32,312 bases of DNA, taken from NCBI GenBank assembly GCA_045806525.1, contig JBJMJD010000055.1, forward strand, positions 1-32,312, given 5' to 3'. Position 1 is the first letter of the stretch; each line of letters opens with the position of its first letter. Position numbers and translations under genes: made by a program. This stretch comes from JAICYJ01 sp045806525. Lineage in GTDB: Bacteria > Actinomycetota > Thermoleophilia > Gaiellales > JAICJC01. Below the pieces are notes generated by a model. That model did not search any database and was not told where the DNA came from. It worked only from the letters and a program-made list of their open reading frames with translations. Of the stretch, positions 24,451-31,584 are shown piece after piece.

Positions 24451-24457
24451 CCGCCCG

Positions 24458-25030
24458 ATGGTGCTGTCCGATCACTCGATCCGTGAGGAGATCGCCGCCG
24501 GGCGAATCGTGGTCGATCCCTTCGACGATGCGATGGTGCAGCCGTGCAGCATCGACGTCACGGTCGGGGACAGTTTCCGCGTGTTCCGCAACTCGCGCTA
24601 CCCCTACATCGACGTCAAGCGCGAGATGGAGGACCTCACCGAACTGGTGCGGGTGGGACGCGACGAGCCGTTCATCCTGCATCCGGGCGAGTTCGTGCTG
24701 GGCGTCGTGGCGGAGCGGGTCGCGCTGCCCGACGACATCGTCGCCACCCTCGACGGAAAGAGCTCGCTGGGGCGGCTGGGGCTGGTGGTGCACCAGACCG
24801 CCGGCGTGATCGACGCCGGGTTCGACGGCCACATCACCCTGGAGCTCGCGAACATGGCGAACCTGCCGATCACGGTCTACCCGGGCATGCGGATCGCGCA
24901 GCTCAGCTTCCTGACCCTGTCCACGCCGGCCGACCACCCCTACGGGTCGAGCAAGCTGGGCAGCAAGTACCAGGGCCAGGCCGAGCCCACGCCCAGCCGC
25001 TACTACCTGAACTTCGCGGAGCGCCCTTGA
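24458..25030 (+). CDS. dcd: dCTP deaminase, dUMP-forming (bifunctional type)
   Basis: A 190-residue cytosolic trimer-forming enzyme, the same length as the mycobacterial bifunctional dCTP deaminase/dUTPase. Matching blocks are the LSDHSIREEI start, DPFDDAMVQPCSIDV, LHPGEFVLG, GKSSLGRLGL at 100-109, HQTAGVIDAGFDGHITLEL at 112-130 and HPYGSSKLGSKYQGQ near the C-terminus. The TAG-x-ID-x-GF segment is the version found in bifunctional enzymes that turn dCTP directly into dUMP; E. coli-type monofunctional deaminases differ here. The assignment to the bifunctional class is inference from this resemblance. The stop overlaps the next start (TTGA), coupling it to the SDR gene. Confidence 0.93.
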   Translation: MVLSDHSIREEIAAGRIVVDPFDDAMVQPCSIDVTVGDSFRVFRNSRYPYIDVKREMEDLTELVRVGRDEPFILHPGEFVLGVVAERVALPDDIVATLDGKSSLGRLGLVVHQTAGVIDAGFDGHITLELANMANLPITVYPGMRIAQLSFLTLSTPADHPYGSSKLGSKYQGQAEPTPSRYYLNFAERP

Positions 25031-25899
25031 GGGTGCTGGTCGCGGGCGGCACCGGATACGTCGGGGCCGAGGTGGTTGCGTCGCTGGCGTCGGCCGGGCA
25101 CACGCTGCGGGTGCTCGTGCACGCGGCGCAGCCGGCCCTGCCCGAGTCGGCCGAGGCGGTGCGCGGCGACGTCACCGACGCGGCGTCGCTGGAGGCGGCC
25201 GCGGACGGCTGCGACGCGATCGTGAACCTGGTCGCGATCCTGGAAGGGACGGACGCGGCCTTCCAGGCGGTCAACGCCGGTGGCCCGCGAAACGTGGTGG
25301 CTGCGGCGGACGCACACGGCATCCGGCGGATCGTCCACATGAGCGCGCTGGGCGTGTCGGCCGTGCACGCGCCGCTGACCCGCTACTGGGGCTCGAAGTA
25401 CGCGGGCAAGCAGGCGGTCATCTCCAGCGGCCTCGACTGGACGGTGCTCGAACCGAGCTTCGTGTTCGGACGTGGCGGCGGCGCGCTTAAGGCCTTCGAG
25501 AGCCTGATCCGGATGCCGGTGGCGCCGGTGATCGGAGACGGCCGCTACCGGCACCAGCCGGTCTGGGCAGGCGACGTGGCGACCGCATTCGTGCGGGCGC
25601 TGGAACGGCCGGAGACTGCCGGCCAGGTGATCCCGATGGGCGGGCCGCAGGTGTTCACGTTCGACCAGCTGCTGGACGAGCTGGCCCGGGTGACGGGCCG
25701 CGCGCCGCGGCGAAAGCTGCACATACCGGCCGGATTGATGAAGGCGCAGACGCCGTTGTTGTCGCGGCTGCCAGCGCCGCTGAAGGTGACGCGCGAGCAG
25801 ATCGTGATGCTGCTCGCGGGCACGGAGTGCGATCTTGAGCCGATGCGAAGCGCGCTCGGCATCGAGCCGGCGGCGATCGCCGAAGCCTACACGCGGTGA
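25027..25899 (+). CDS. NDUFA9-like atypical SDR (NAD(P)-binding epimerase family)
   Basis: A 290-residue Rossmann protein. The dinucleotide motif GGTGYVG is at 7-13, with a short NmrA/NDUFA9-like body: DVTDAASLEAA, VNLVAILEG, HMSALGVSA, TRYWGSKYAGKQAV (Y-x3-K) and EPSFVFGRGGGAL. It resembles the complex I NDUFA9-like subgroup of atypical SDRs, which bind NAD(P)H and act as oxidoreductases or quinone/lipid-associated assembly proteins. The substrate is unknown. TTG at 25027 overlaps the dcd stop by 4 nt and is preferred, though GTG at 25033 would lose only two residues. The structured RNA region follows downstream. Confidence 0.82.
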   Translation: MRVLVAGGTGYVGAEVVASLASAGHTLRVLVHAAQPALPESAEAVRGDVTDAASLEAAADGCDAIVNLVAILEGTDAAFQAVNAGGPRNVVAAADAHGIRRIVHMSALGVSAVHAPLTRYWGSKYAGKQAVISSGLDWTVLEPSFVFGRGGGALKAFESLIRMPVAPVIGDGRYRHQPVWAGDVATAFVRALERPETAGQVIPMGGPQVFTFDQLLDELARVTGRAPRRKLHIPAGLMKAQTPLLSRLPAPLKVTREQIVMLLAGTECDLEPMRSALGIEPAAIAEAYTR

Positions 25900-25917
25900 C
25901 CAACGAAACCGGGTGAT

Positions 25918-25945
25918 TTGCGTCGTCGCCGTGCGTTGCTACACT
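25918..25945 (+). promoter_or_regulatory. promoter of the 25.95-26.17 kb RNA
   Basis: TTGCGT (25918-25923), a 16-bp spacer and TACACT (25940-25945). This -10 hexamer is the same as at the left-edge histidine kinase, dcd and sufS. The predicted start is near 25952, just before the SD-like block. Confidence 0.55.
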
Positions 25946-25975
25946 CGCCATACCACGGAAAGGAGGTGGTCCGAC

Positions 25976-26020
25976 TTGGTAGATGGTTCAAGACGGGCGA
26001 GTGGAGGTGCTCGCGGGTAG
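25976..26020 (+). CDS. possible 14-codon short ORF in the structured RNA
   Basis: A TTG start 9 nt after a perfect AGGAGG encodes MVDGSRRASGGARG and stops at TAG 26018-26020. The SD is far stronger than that of any annotated gene nearby, which argues that ribosomes bind here. An overlapping ATG frame (25983-26087, 34 codons, containing AGSRESLNLRG) is the alternative, but its ATG is 16 nt from the SD and would lie in a bulge of the predicted helix. No homologue is recognised for either. Confidence 0.3.
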   Translation: MVDGSRRASGGARG

Positions 26021-26135
26021 TCGCGAGTCCCTGAACCTACGGGGAATCGCTGCAGCCGGCGTTGGGACAGCCGCCGCCACCTGGTAGGTGGACGGCAGGC
26101 ACTCGCCGCTACCCAATCCACGCGAAACGCCGTTA

Positions 26136-26165
26136 GGGGCGCGCCGGGGACACCCGGCGCGCCCC
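26136..26165. terminator. 13-bp perfect GC hairpin between convergent genes
   Basis: GGGGCGCGCCGGG and its exact complement flank a GACA loop. No U-tract follows on either strand, as is common for high-GC actinobacterial terminators. It lies at the end of the plus-strand RNA and 15 nt after the dtxR-family stop on the minus strand, so it may serve both. Confidence 0.65.
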
Positions 26166-26180
26166 AATCACTTAACCGGG

Positions 26181-26915
26181 CTACATGCCCCAGCGGTCGG
26201 GGCCGACCAGCTGCAGCTCTGCGGCCGCGGCGCCCAGCGCCGAGATCTCGCCGTCGCCGCGGTCGTCCACCCGCACCGAGACCGTGCGGGCCAGGGCGTC
26301 CTGCACCCAGACGCTGCCGGCCTCGCCGACCAGCTCCGTCTCGGCCTCCTCACCCTCGCCGCGGCGGGCGCCGACCGTGTAGCTCTGGCCGGGCTCGACG
26401 GCGTGCCGCTTCATGTAGTGGAGCATCTCCTCCGCCTCGTTCTCCAGCCGCAGGACGACGATCGTGCTGCCCACGGGCACCGACGGCAGCGGCTCGCCCG
26501 GCTCGCGCGGATAGTCGCCGATGGGATGGCCGTGCGGGCAGGTGTGCACGTCGCCGATCATCTCCAGCATCTTGGCCTCGAGCCGCGGCGAGATCGAGTG
26601 TTCCATCGCGTGGGCCTCCTCGTGAACGTCGTCCCAGGGGATGCCCATCACCTTCACCAGGTAGGCCTCGACCAGGCGATGGCGCGCGACGATGCGCTCG
26701 GCCACCTCGCGTCCTCGGTCGGTGAAGTTGATCAGCTTGGCCTCGTCGCGGCTGACCAGCTCGTCGTCGACCATGCGGCGCAGCATCTCCGAGACCGACG
26801 GCTGCGAGACCTGCAGCGCGCGGGCCAGGTTGGCCTGCGTCCGCTCGATGCCCGACTCGTACAGCCAGTAGATGCTCTCGAGGTACTCCTGTGTGGCCTC
26901 GGACAGCGACTCCAT
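26181..26915 (-). CDS. DtxR/MntR-family metal-dependent regulator
   Basis: A 244-residue repressor with an N-terminal winged HTH (about 1-65, with QVSQPSVSEMLRRM as recognition helix), a dimerisation/metal domain (66-140, EEAHAMEHSISPRLE) and a C-terminal FeoA/SH3-like domain (about 150-235). Numbering aligns without gaps to DtxR: H79, E83, H98, E105 and H106 are kept, but the primary-site Met10 and Cys102 are E10 and H102. That is a harder ligand set than in iron-sensing DtxR/IdeR and suggests Mn(II) or another metal. TAGGAT ends 6 nt upstream of the ATG, so it has its own leaderless promoter although it directly follows the suf genes. Likely targets are metal uptake or suf genes; none is proven. 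Confidence 0.88.
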   Translation of the reverse strand: MESLSEATQEYLESIYWLYESGIERTQANLARALQVSQPSVSEMLRRMVDDELVSRDEAKLINFTDRGREVAERIVARHRLVEAYLVKVMGIPWDDVHEEAHAMEHSISPRLEAKMLEMIGDVHTCPHGHPIGDYPREPGEPLPSVPVGSTIVVLRLENEAEEMLHYMKRHAVEPGQSYTVGARRGEGEEAETELVGEAGSVWVQDALARTVSVRVDDRGDGEISALGAAAAELQLVGPDRWGM

Positions 26916-26921
26916 GACGGC

Positions 26922-26927
26922 ATCCTA
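26922..26927 (-). promoter_or_regulatory. leaderless-type -10 of the DtxR-family gene
   Basis: TAGGAT on the minus strand ends 6 nt before the ATG, immediately after the Rieske ferredoxin stop. It indicates independent transcription of the regulator within the suf gene series. Confidence 0.55.
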
Positions 26928-26933
26928 GCCCGC

Positions 26934-27236
26934 TCAGGTTTCGATCAGGATGTCGCCGTCGCGCACGATCACGGGGAACGTCTCGACACCGACTGTTGCC
27001 GGAAGCGACAACGCGTCGCCGGTGCGGAGATCGAACATGGCGCCGTGGCGAGGGCACTCAACGGTGAGGCCGTCGCGGTCGCCCTCGCAGAGCGGGCCGT
27101 CGTCGTGGCTGCAGCGGTCCTCGATCGCGTAGTAGCGGCCGTCGATCAGGTAGATGCCCACGAACAGGGAACCGGCCTGGATGATCTTGACGCCGCCCTC
27201 GGGAATCTCCCCCTCGGCGGCTACGCGGACTTCCAC
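26934..27236 (-). CDS. Rieske-type [2Fe-2S] ferredoxin (NirD/bphF-like)
   Basis: A 100-residue cytosolic small ferredoxin. The Rieske cluster ligands are C42-x-H44 (CSHDDGPLCEG) and C61-x2-H64 (CPRHGAMFDLRTG). Such proteins carry electrons to oxygenases or reductases, and small NirD-like members are often found in actinobacterial suf operons, where they may be a client or accessory of Fe-S assembly. GTG at 27236 overlaps the end of sufU by 16 nt, so translation is coupled. A longer reading frame lies entirely within sufU and is rejected. No oxygenase gene is adjacent. Confidence 0.88.
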   Translation of the reverse strand: MEVRVAAEGEIPEGGVKIIQAGSLFVGIYLIDGRYYAIEDRCSHDDGPLCEGDRDGLTVECPRHGAMFDLRTGDALSLPATVGVETFPVIVRDGDILIET

Positions 27237-27649
27237 TCGATCCCGTCGGAGGGGTCGTCCCACTCGGGGGGCAGCGGCTCGCCGGTCAGCTCGCTGAGCG
27301 CCACCTTGAGAACGCCCACCGAGAGCATGGCGCACTTCAGGCGGATCGGCGAGAGCGGGATGCCCAGCTCCTCGAGCACATCCTCCTTGCCGATCTGGGC
27401 CAGCTGGTCGACCGGCTTGCCCTTGACCACGTCGGAGAGCATCGACGCGGCGGCCTGGCTAATCGCGCACCCACGGCCGCTGTAGCGGATGTCGGTGACG
27501 ACGCCGTCGTGCACCTCCAGCTCGACCGCCAGCTCGTCGCCGCAGAGCGGGTTCACGCCCTCGGCTGCTGCGGAGGGGTGGTCGAGATGCCCGTGATTGC
27601 GCGGGTTGTTGTAGTGATCGAGGATATTTTCCCGGTAGAAGTCGTCCAT
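27221..27649 (-). CDS. sufU: SufU Fe-S assembly protein
   Basis: A 142-residue IscU-fold protein. The ligands C36 (NPLCGDE, with D38), C61 (GRGCAIS) and C106 (IRLKCAML) are present. The insertion before the last Cys (GKEDVLEELGIPLSPIR) is the hallmark of SufU as opposed to IscU. In Gram-positives SufU is a zinc-dependent sulfur transfer partner that accepts persulfide from SufS and passes it to SufBCD. It lies 37 nt downstream of sufS on the same strand, in the usual sufS-sufU order. AAGGCG just before the ATG is a modest SD. Confidence 0.94.
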   Translation of the reverse strand: MDDFYRENILDHYNNPRNHGHLDHPSAAAEGVNPLCGDELAVELEVHDGVVTDIRYSGRGCAISQAAASMLSDVVKGKPVDQLAQIGKEDVLEELGIPLSPIRLKCAMLSVGVLKVALSELTGEPLPPEWDDPSDGIEWKSA

Positions 27650-27686
27650 CGCCTTGAAGTGTACCGGTGCCCCGCGAGCCGCCCGT

Positions 27687-28934
27687 CTACACGGAGAAGG
27701 TGCGCTTGACCTTCTCGATGCCGAGCGCCAGCGCGTCGATATCGTCGCGGCCGTTGTACAGGTAGACGCTGGCTCGGGTGGTGGCCTGCAGGTCGAAGCG
27801 CCGCATCAGGGGTTGCGTGCAGTGGTGGCCGGCGCGCACGGCGATGCCCTCCGAGTCCAGCACCTGGGCGACGTCGTGGGGGTGGACGTTGCCGACATTG
27901 AAGCTGAGGATTCCGGCCCGGTTGGGCGGCTTGGGCCCGTACTGCGTGACGGCGCTGATGCCGTCGAGCACGTCATAGGCGTAAGCGGTGAGCGCGTGCT
28001 CGTGGGCCTCGATCGCCTCCAAGCCGATGCCCTGCAGGTACTGCGCGGCGGCGCCCAGCGCAATCGACTCGGCGATTGCGGGGGTGCCGGCCTCGAACTT
28101 CCAGGGCAGCTCGTTCCAGGTGGTCTTCTCGAGCGAGACCGTGCGGATCATCTCGCCACCGGTCAAGAACGGCGGCATCTTCTCGAGCAGCTCGGCGCGG
28201 CCCCAGAGGATGCCGGCGCCGGGGCCGCACATCTTGTGGCCGGAGAGGGCGTAGAAGTCGCAGCCCAGCGCCTGGACGTCGACCGGACGGTGGGGGGCGG
28301 CCTGCGCACCGTCGACGACAAGGACCGCGCCGCGATCGTGGGCCCAGGCCGCCAGCGCCGGGATGTCGTTGATGGTGCCGAGCGAGTTGGAGACGTGCGC
28401 GACGGCGACCAGTTTGACGTTCTCGATGGCGGCCAGGCGCTCCTGTGAGTCGGCGTCGAGGCTGCCGTCGTCGGTCAGGCGCAGGTAGTGCAGCGTGGCG
28501 CCGGTCTGCTGGGCGAGGAACTGCCACGGCACCAGGTTCGAGTGGTGCTCCATCTCGGTCGCGACGATGGCATCGCCGGGGCCGACGAAGGTGCGGCCGT
28601 AGGCATAGGCGATCAGGTTCAGCGCCTCGGTCGCCTCGCGCACGAAGATCACCTCGCGACGATCGCCGGCGTTGATGAACCCGGCCATGATGTCGCGCGC
28701 GCCCTCGTAACGCTCGGTCGCACGGGCGCCGAGGTAGTAGACGCCACGATGTACGTTGGCGTAGGACGTCTCGTAGACGTCGACCAGGGTCTCGATCACC
28801 TGACGCGGCTTCTGCGAGGACGCCGCCGAATCGAGGAAGACCAGCCGCTTGCCGTGCACGGGCTGGGCCAGGATCGGGAAGTCCGCGCGGATCTTCTCCA
28901 GGTCGAGCGGGGTGGTGAATTCGGCGACTGCCAT
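27687..28934 (-). CDS. sufS: SufS group II cysteine desulfurase
   Basis: A 415-residue PLP enzyme that removes sulfur from L-cysteine to give a protein persulfide and alanine. Features are LDSAASSQKP at the N-terminus, HHSN at 130-133, D208 in VVDGAQ, the PLP Lys234 in SGHKMCGPGAG, and the persulfide Cys372 in RAGHHCTQPLM. The short active-site Cys loop and the following PPFLTGGEMI segment match SufS rather than IscS/NifS. TACACT 6 nt upstream of the ATG gives it its own leaderless promoter, so sufS-sufU-Rieske can be transcribed apart from sufB-sufD. Confidence 0.95.
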   Translation of the reverse strand: MAVAEFTTPLDLEKIRADFPILAQPVHGKRLVFLDSAASSQKPRQVIETLVDVYETSYANVHRGVYYLGARATERYEGARDIMAGFINAGDRREVIFVREATEALNLIAYAYGRTFVGPGDAIVATEMEHHSNLVPWQFLAQQTGATLHYLRLTDDGSLDADSQERLAAIENVKLVAVAHVSNSLGTINDIPALAAWAHDRGAVLVVDGAQAAPHRPVDVQALGCDFYALSGHKMCGPGAGILWGRAELLEKMPPFLTGGEMIRTVSLEKTTWNELPWKFEAGTPAIAESIALGAAAQYLQGIGLEAIEAHEHALTAYAYDVLDGISAVTQYGPKPPNRAGILSFNVGNVHPHDVAQVLDSEGIAVRAGHHCTQPLMRRFDLQATTRASVYLYNGRDDIDALALGIEKVKRTFSV

Positions 28935-28964
28935 AGCTGGAGTGTAGATGCGCCGGCTTCCCGC
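28935..28964 (-). promoter_or_regulatory. sufS leaderless promoter
   Basis: TACACT (28946-28941) ends 6 nt before the sufS ATG. GCGCATC and GCGGGAAGC (28964-28956) precede it. Nearly the same sequence sits upstream of the histidine kinase at 684-711. Confidence 0.6.
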
Positions 28965-29257
28965 CGATCACCTGTCACAGCCGCGCAACGATCCATACCA
29001 CGCGCAGAGTGCCGCACTTCGCGCCGATGGTCCGCGGCATTGCAACGGTCCTGCGACGAACCGCCAACGGCGACTGCGTCGTAGTCAAACCCCGGTCCGG
29101 GGGCTACCCCCGCGCTCAAGCCAAACCCCTGGTACGCGCAGGTCACGACCTGCTACGACTGGGTCGCGAAGGTCTGGCGTGGGCCGAGGCGGGCTCTGAG
29201 CCCGTGTCGGGTGGCGGCAAGGCACGCGGGTGTCACGAGACGCTGACAGCGGTCGTT
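28965..29257. other. 293-nt intergenic region between the amidohydrolase and the sufS promoter
   Basis: I see no convincing gene. It holds a 7-bp inverted repeat CGGGCTC-T-GAGCCCG (29190-29204) about 55 nt past the amidohydrolase stop, a possible terminator without U-tract. Around 29090-29112 two overlapping GC inverted repeats (CCCCGG-T-CCGGGG and GGGGG-CTA-CCCCC) cannot form together. An 87-codon plus-strand frame (29009-29272) has no SD and no recognisable domain. Confidence 0.4.
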
Positions 29258-30403
29258 TCAGACGCCGCGTGAGACGGTCTGCGGCACCTCGGTGGCGGCG
29301 ATCGCCATCGCAAGCACCAGCGGCGCGCCTGCGCCGCGCGGCAACTCCGGATGCTGTTCGAGCAACCGCTGCGCGTGCTCGAGCAGCGGCGCGATCCGCT
29401 CGAGGGCCGCGCCGGCCGCGCCGGCGTTCGCGTCGCGGCAGGCCATCTGCGACAGCCACAGCATGTCCAGCGCCCGCTCGGCCGTGCCGGCGAACATGAT
29501 GCCCAGCACCAGCATCAGGTTCGCCTGCAGCCGCGCCAGCTTCACGTCGAGCAGGATCTGCTGCGGCGCCCGCGGCGCCGTCGTGGGCGCCAGCGGCTCC
29601 CCCGCGACCATCCGCGTGACGGTGCCGCCCACCACCGCCCGCCGCGTCTCGGTGTCAACCCCGTGGCAGGCGAGCATCCGCAGCACCATGTACAGGCCCA
29701 CGAACGTGCGCCCGTAGGGCGGGTCCGAGCCGAACACGATCCGCTCGGCCGGCACCCGCGCGAACAGCGCCATCGTGTCCATCATGTTCATCCACGATGT
29801 GTCGAACACCGCGGATGGGTGGTCGCGCAGACCGTCGGCCAGCACGCCCTGGTCGGCCACGCCCACGTGCGCCATCACCAGCGGCGCACCGGGATGCCGC
29901 TGCGCCAGCTCCACCAGCTCGGGGCCGAACGCCTGGGGCAGCCCGCGCCCGGCGTGGATCAGGATCGGCACGCCGACCTGCTCGGCCAGGGAGAAGATCG
30001 GCTCGCACAGCCCGTCCAGCGAGAACGCCTGCGCCCGTGGATGCAGCTTGATCCCGCGCGCGCCCGCTCCCAGGCAGCGCTCCGCCTCCGCCGCCGGCGA
30101 CTGCTGCGGATCGAGCCGGCAGAACGGGATGAACCGCCCGCCGCTGTCACGCGCCCACGCAAGCACCCGGTCGTTCGGCACGCTGTAGGCCGGATCCCGC
30201 TCCGGGTCGTGCAGCGGGAACACGACCGCCCGCTCCGCCGCCGCCGCGTCCAGCATCTCCACCAGCCCGGCCGGGTCGAGCGACATGCCGTCCTCGTCGT
30301 GGCCGAGATGCGTGTGGACGTCGATCACCTCGGCGCCGCCTGGGCGCAGATGCATCAGCTCCTGCTCGAGCAGGTCGAACACGGGCTGGTGTGGGTCGCT
30401 CAC
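29258..30403 (-). CDS. amidohydrolase (Amidohydro_2 family) with helical C-terminal extension
   Basis: A 381-residue protein. Residues about 25-270 form a metal-dependent TIM-barrel hydrolase: D28-V-H30-T-H32 metal motif, GARGIKLHPRAQAF, ILIHAGRG, MAHVG, and the late Asp in VFGSDPPYG. Substrates of this family vary widely (decarboxylation, lactone or amide hydrolysis). Residues about 275-381 form an Ala/Leu-rich helical region with no motif I recognise (QILLDVKLARLQANLMLVLGI, then MACRDANAGAAG). GTG at 30403 lies 14 nt after the sufD stop, so it is probably transcribed with sufBD. It sits where sufC or sufS would be expected in many actinobacterial suf operons. A role in Fe-S assembly is not implied by its fold. 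Confidence 0.8.
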   Translation of the reverse strand: MSDPHQPVFDLLEQELMHLRPGGAEVIDVHTHLGHDEDGMSLDPAGLVEMLDAAAAERAVVFPLHDPERDPAYSVPNDRVLAWARDSGGRFIPFCRLDPQQSPAAEAERCLGAGARGIKLHPRAQAFSLDGLCEPIFSLAEQVGVPILIHAGRGLPQAFGPELVELAQRHPGAPLVMAHVGVADQGVLADGLRDHPSAVFDTSWMNMMDTMALFARVPAERIVFGSDPPYGRTFVGLYMVLRMLACHGVDTETRRAVVGGTVTRMVAGEPLAPTTAPRAPQQILLDVKLARLQANLMLVLGIMFAGTAERALDMLWLSQMACRDANAGAAGAALERIAPLLEHAQRLLEQHPELPRGAGAPLVLAMAIAATEVPQTVSRGV

Positions 30404-30417
30404 CTGCCCCGCTTCGC

Positions 30418-31584
30418 TCAGGAAAGCTCGTCTGTGGCCATGCGCGCCTCCAGCTCTGCGGCCAGCGACTCCCGCACCTCGTCCGAGCCGATCCGGTCGA
30501 GGATCGGCTGGAAGAACCCGCGCACGATCAGCCGCTCGGCCTGCGCCCGGCTGAGTCCGCGGCTCATCAGGTAGAACAGCTGCAGCTTGTCGATCTGCCC
30601 GATCGTGGCGCCGTGCGTGCAGCGCACGTCGTTGGCCTCGATCTCGAGCCCCGGGATCGAGTCGGCGTGGGCCTCGCGCGAGAGCAGCAGGTTGCGGTTC
30701 TCCTGGTAGGCGTCGGTCTTCTGCGCGCCCTTGTCGACCCGGATCACTCCGCGCCACACGGCCCGCGAGTGGTCGGCCAGCACGCCCTTGAAGAACAGGT
30801 CGGACGTCGTGTTCGGCGCCGCGTGCTCCTGCGTGGTGTCGTAGTCCGCGTGCTCGCTGCCGGTCAGGAAGTATGCGCCCGTCACCTTCGCGTTCGCGCC
30901 CGGGCCGGCCAGGTAGCTCTCGATCCGCGACTTGGCGCGCGTCCCGCCCAGCCCCAGCACCACCCAGTCGACCTCGCCGTCCCGGTCGATCGTGGCCCGG
31001 TGCGTGCCGAACTGCCGCGTCTGCGCATGATGCTTCTGGGTGGTCACGTACTCCAGCCGGGCACCCTCGCCAATCACCAGCTCGACCACGGTGTTCACGT
31101 AGCCGGGCACGATCGAGCTGTAATCCTCGGCGAAGGTGGCTCGCGCGCCCCGCTCCAGCACCACCAGCGTGCGGTGGTGGATGGCGGCGCCCTCGGCCGG
31201 GACCTCGATCGAGGCTCGCAGCGGCACCGTCAGCTCGACGCCGGCCGGCACCAGCAGGAACACCCCGTCAGTCCAGTTGGCGGCGTTTCCGGCCGCGAAC
31301 TTCTCATCGCCCGACACCACCGAACCGAGGTAGGTCTCCACCAGCTCCGGCCGCTCGGCCACCATCCGCGCCAGGTTGCCGAACACGACCCCGTCGGGCA
31401 GCTCCGCGTCGCTCAGCAGCAGCGCACCCGGCTGCTGCTCGAGCTGGTCGGGATCGAACCCGCGCAGGTTCGTGTAGCGCCAGGCCTCGTCACGGTTGGT
31501 CGGAACCGGAAGCGACTGGTAGCGCTCGAGCGCCGCAGCGCGCCGACCGGCAAGCCAGGCCGGCTCCGACACCGTCTGCGTCAT
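30418..31584 (-). CDS. sufD: SufD Fe-S cluster scaffold subunit
   Basis: A 388-residue SufB/SufD-family protein. The beta-helix core is followed by the typical family C-terminus (EIEANDVRCTHGATIGQIDKLQLFYLMSRGLSRAQAERLIVRGFF). The N-terminal region has the SufD-like DEAWRYTNLRGFD motif that distinguishes it from SufB. The conserved His of SufD is probably the H in CTHGATIG. It forms the SufBC2D scaffold on which clusters are built. Its ATG overlaps the sufB stop by 4 nt, which couples their synthesis. Confidence 0.93.
   Translation of the reverse strand: MTQTVSEPAWLAGRRAAALERYQSLPVPTNRDEAWRYTNLRGFDPDQLEQQPGALLLSDAELPDGVVFGNLARMVAERPELVETYLGSVVSGDEKFAAGNAANWTDGVFLLVPAGVELTVPLRASIEVPAEGAAIHHRTLVVLERGARATFAEDYSSIVPGYVNTVVELVIGEGARLEYVTTQKHHAQTRQFGTHRATIDRDGEVDWVVLGLGGTRAKSRIESYLAGPGANAKVTGAYFLTGSEHADYDTTQEHAAPNTTSDLFFKGVLADHSRAVWRGVIRVDKGAQKTDAYQENRNLLLSREAHADSIPGLEIEANDVRCTHGATIGQIDKLQLFYLMSRGLSRAQAERLIVRGFFQPILDRIGSDEVRESLAAELEARMATDELS

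Larger units (their letters stand above)
25952..26165 (+). ncRNA. candidate structured RNA, no recognised family
   Basis: A gene-free segment of about 214 nt with its own promoter and a terminal hairpin. It opens with AAAGGAGGTGGTCC (25959-25972), which is complementary to the 16S rRNA 3' tail at all but one position. Helices visible by exact complementarity are CTCGCG/CGCGAG (26010-26015 with 26022-26027), GCCGCCACCT with AGGTGG-A-CGGC (26073-26082 with 26086-26096, one bulged A), long-range GGCGAGTG/CACTCGCC (25996-26003 with 26100-26107), and GTAG plus GTTCA with TGAAC plus CTAC (25979-25990 with 26032-26040). The last crosses the long-range helix, so they would form a pseudoknot or alternatives. 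CCACCT could also pair with AGGTGG of the SD block. It lacks the signature sequences of tmRNA, RNase P or SRP RNA. A short-ORF mRNA or attenuator-like RNA is equally possible. Confidence 0.5.

Noticed and set aside
24938..25026. Upstream reading of the SDR frame inside dcd
   Set aside because: It is a shadow of dcd; the Rossmann motif begins right after the TTG at 25027.
29009..29272. Plus-strand 87-codon frame
   Set aside because: No SD, no domain, overlaps the end of the amidohydrolase gene and GC inverted repeats.
31445..31475. tRNA T-arm-like sequence (GGGATCGAACCCGCG)
   Set aside because: It lies within the sufD coding sequence and no cloverleaf can be built around it.
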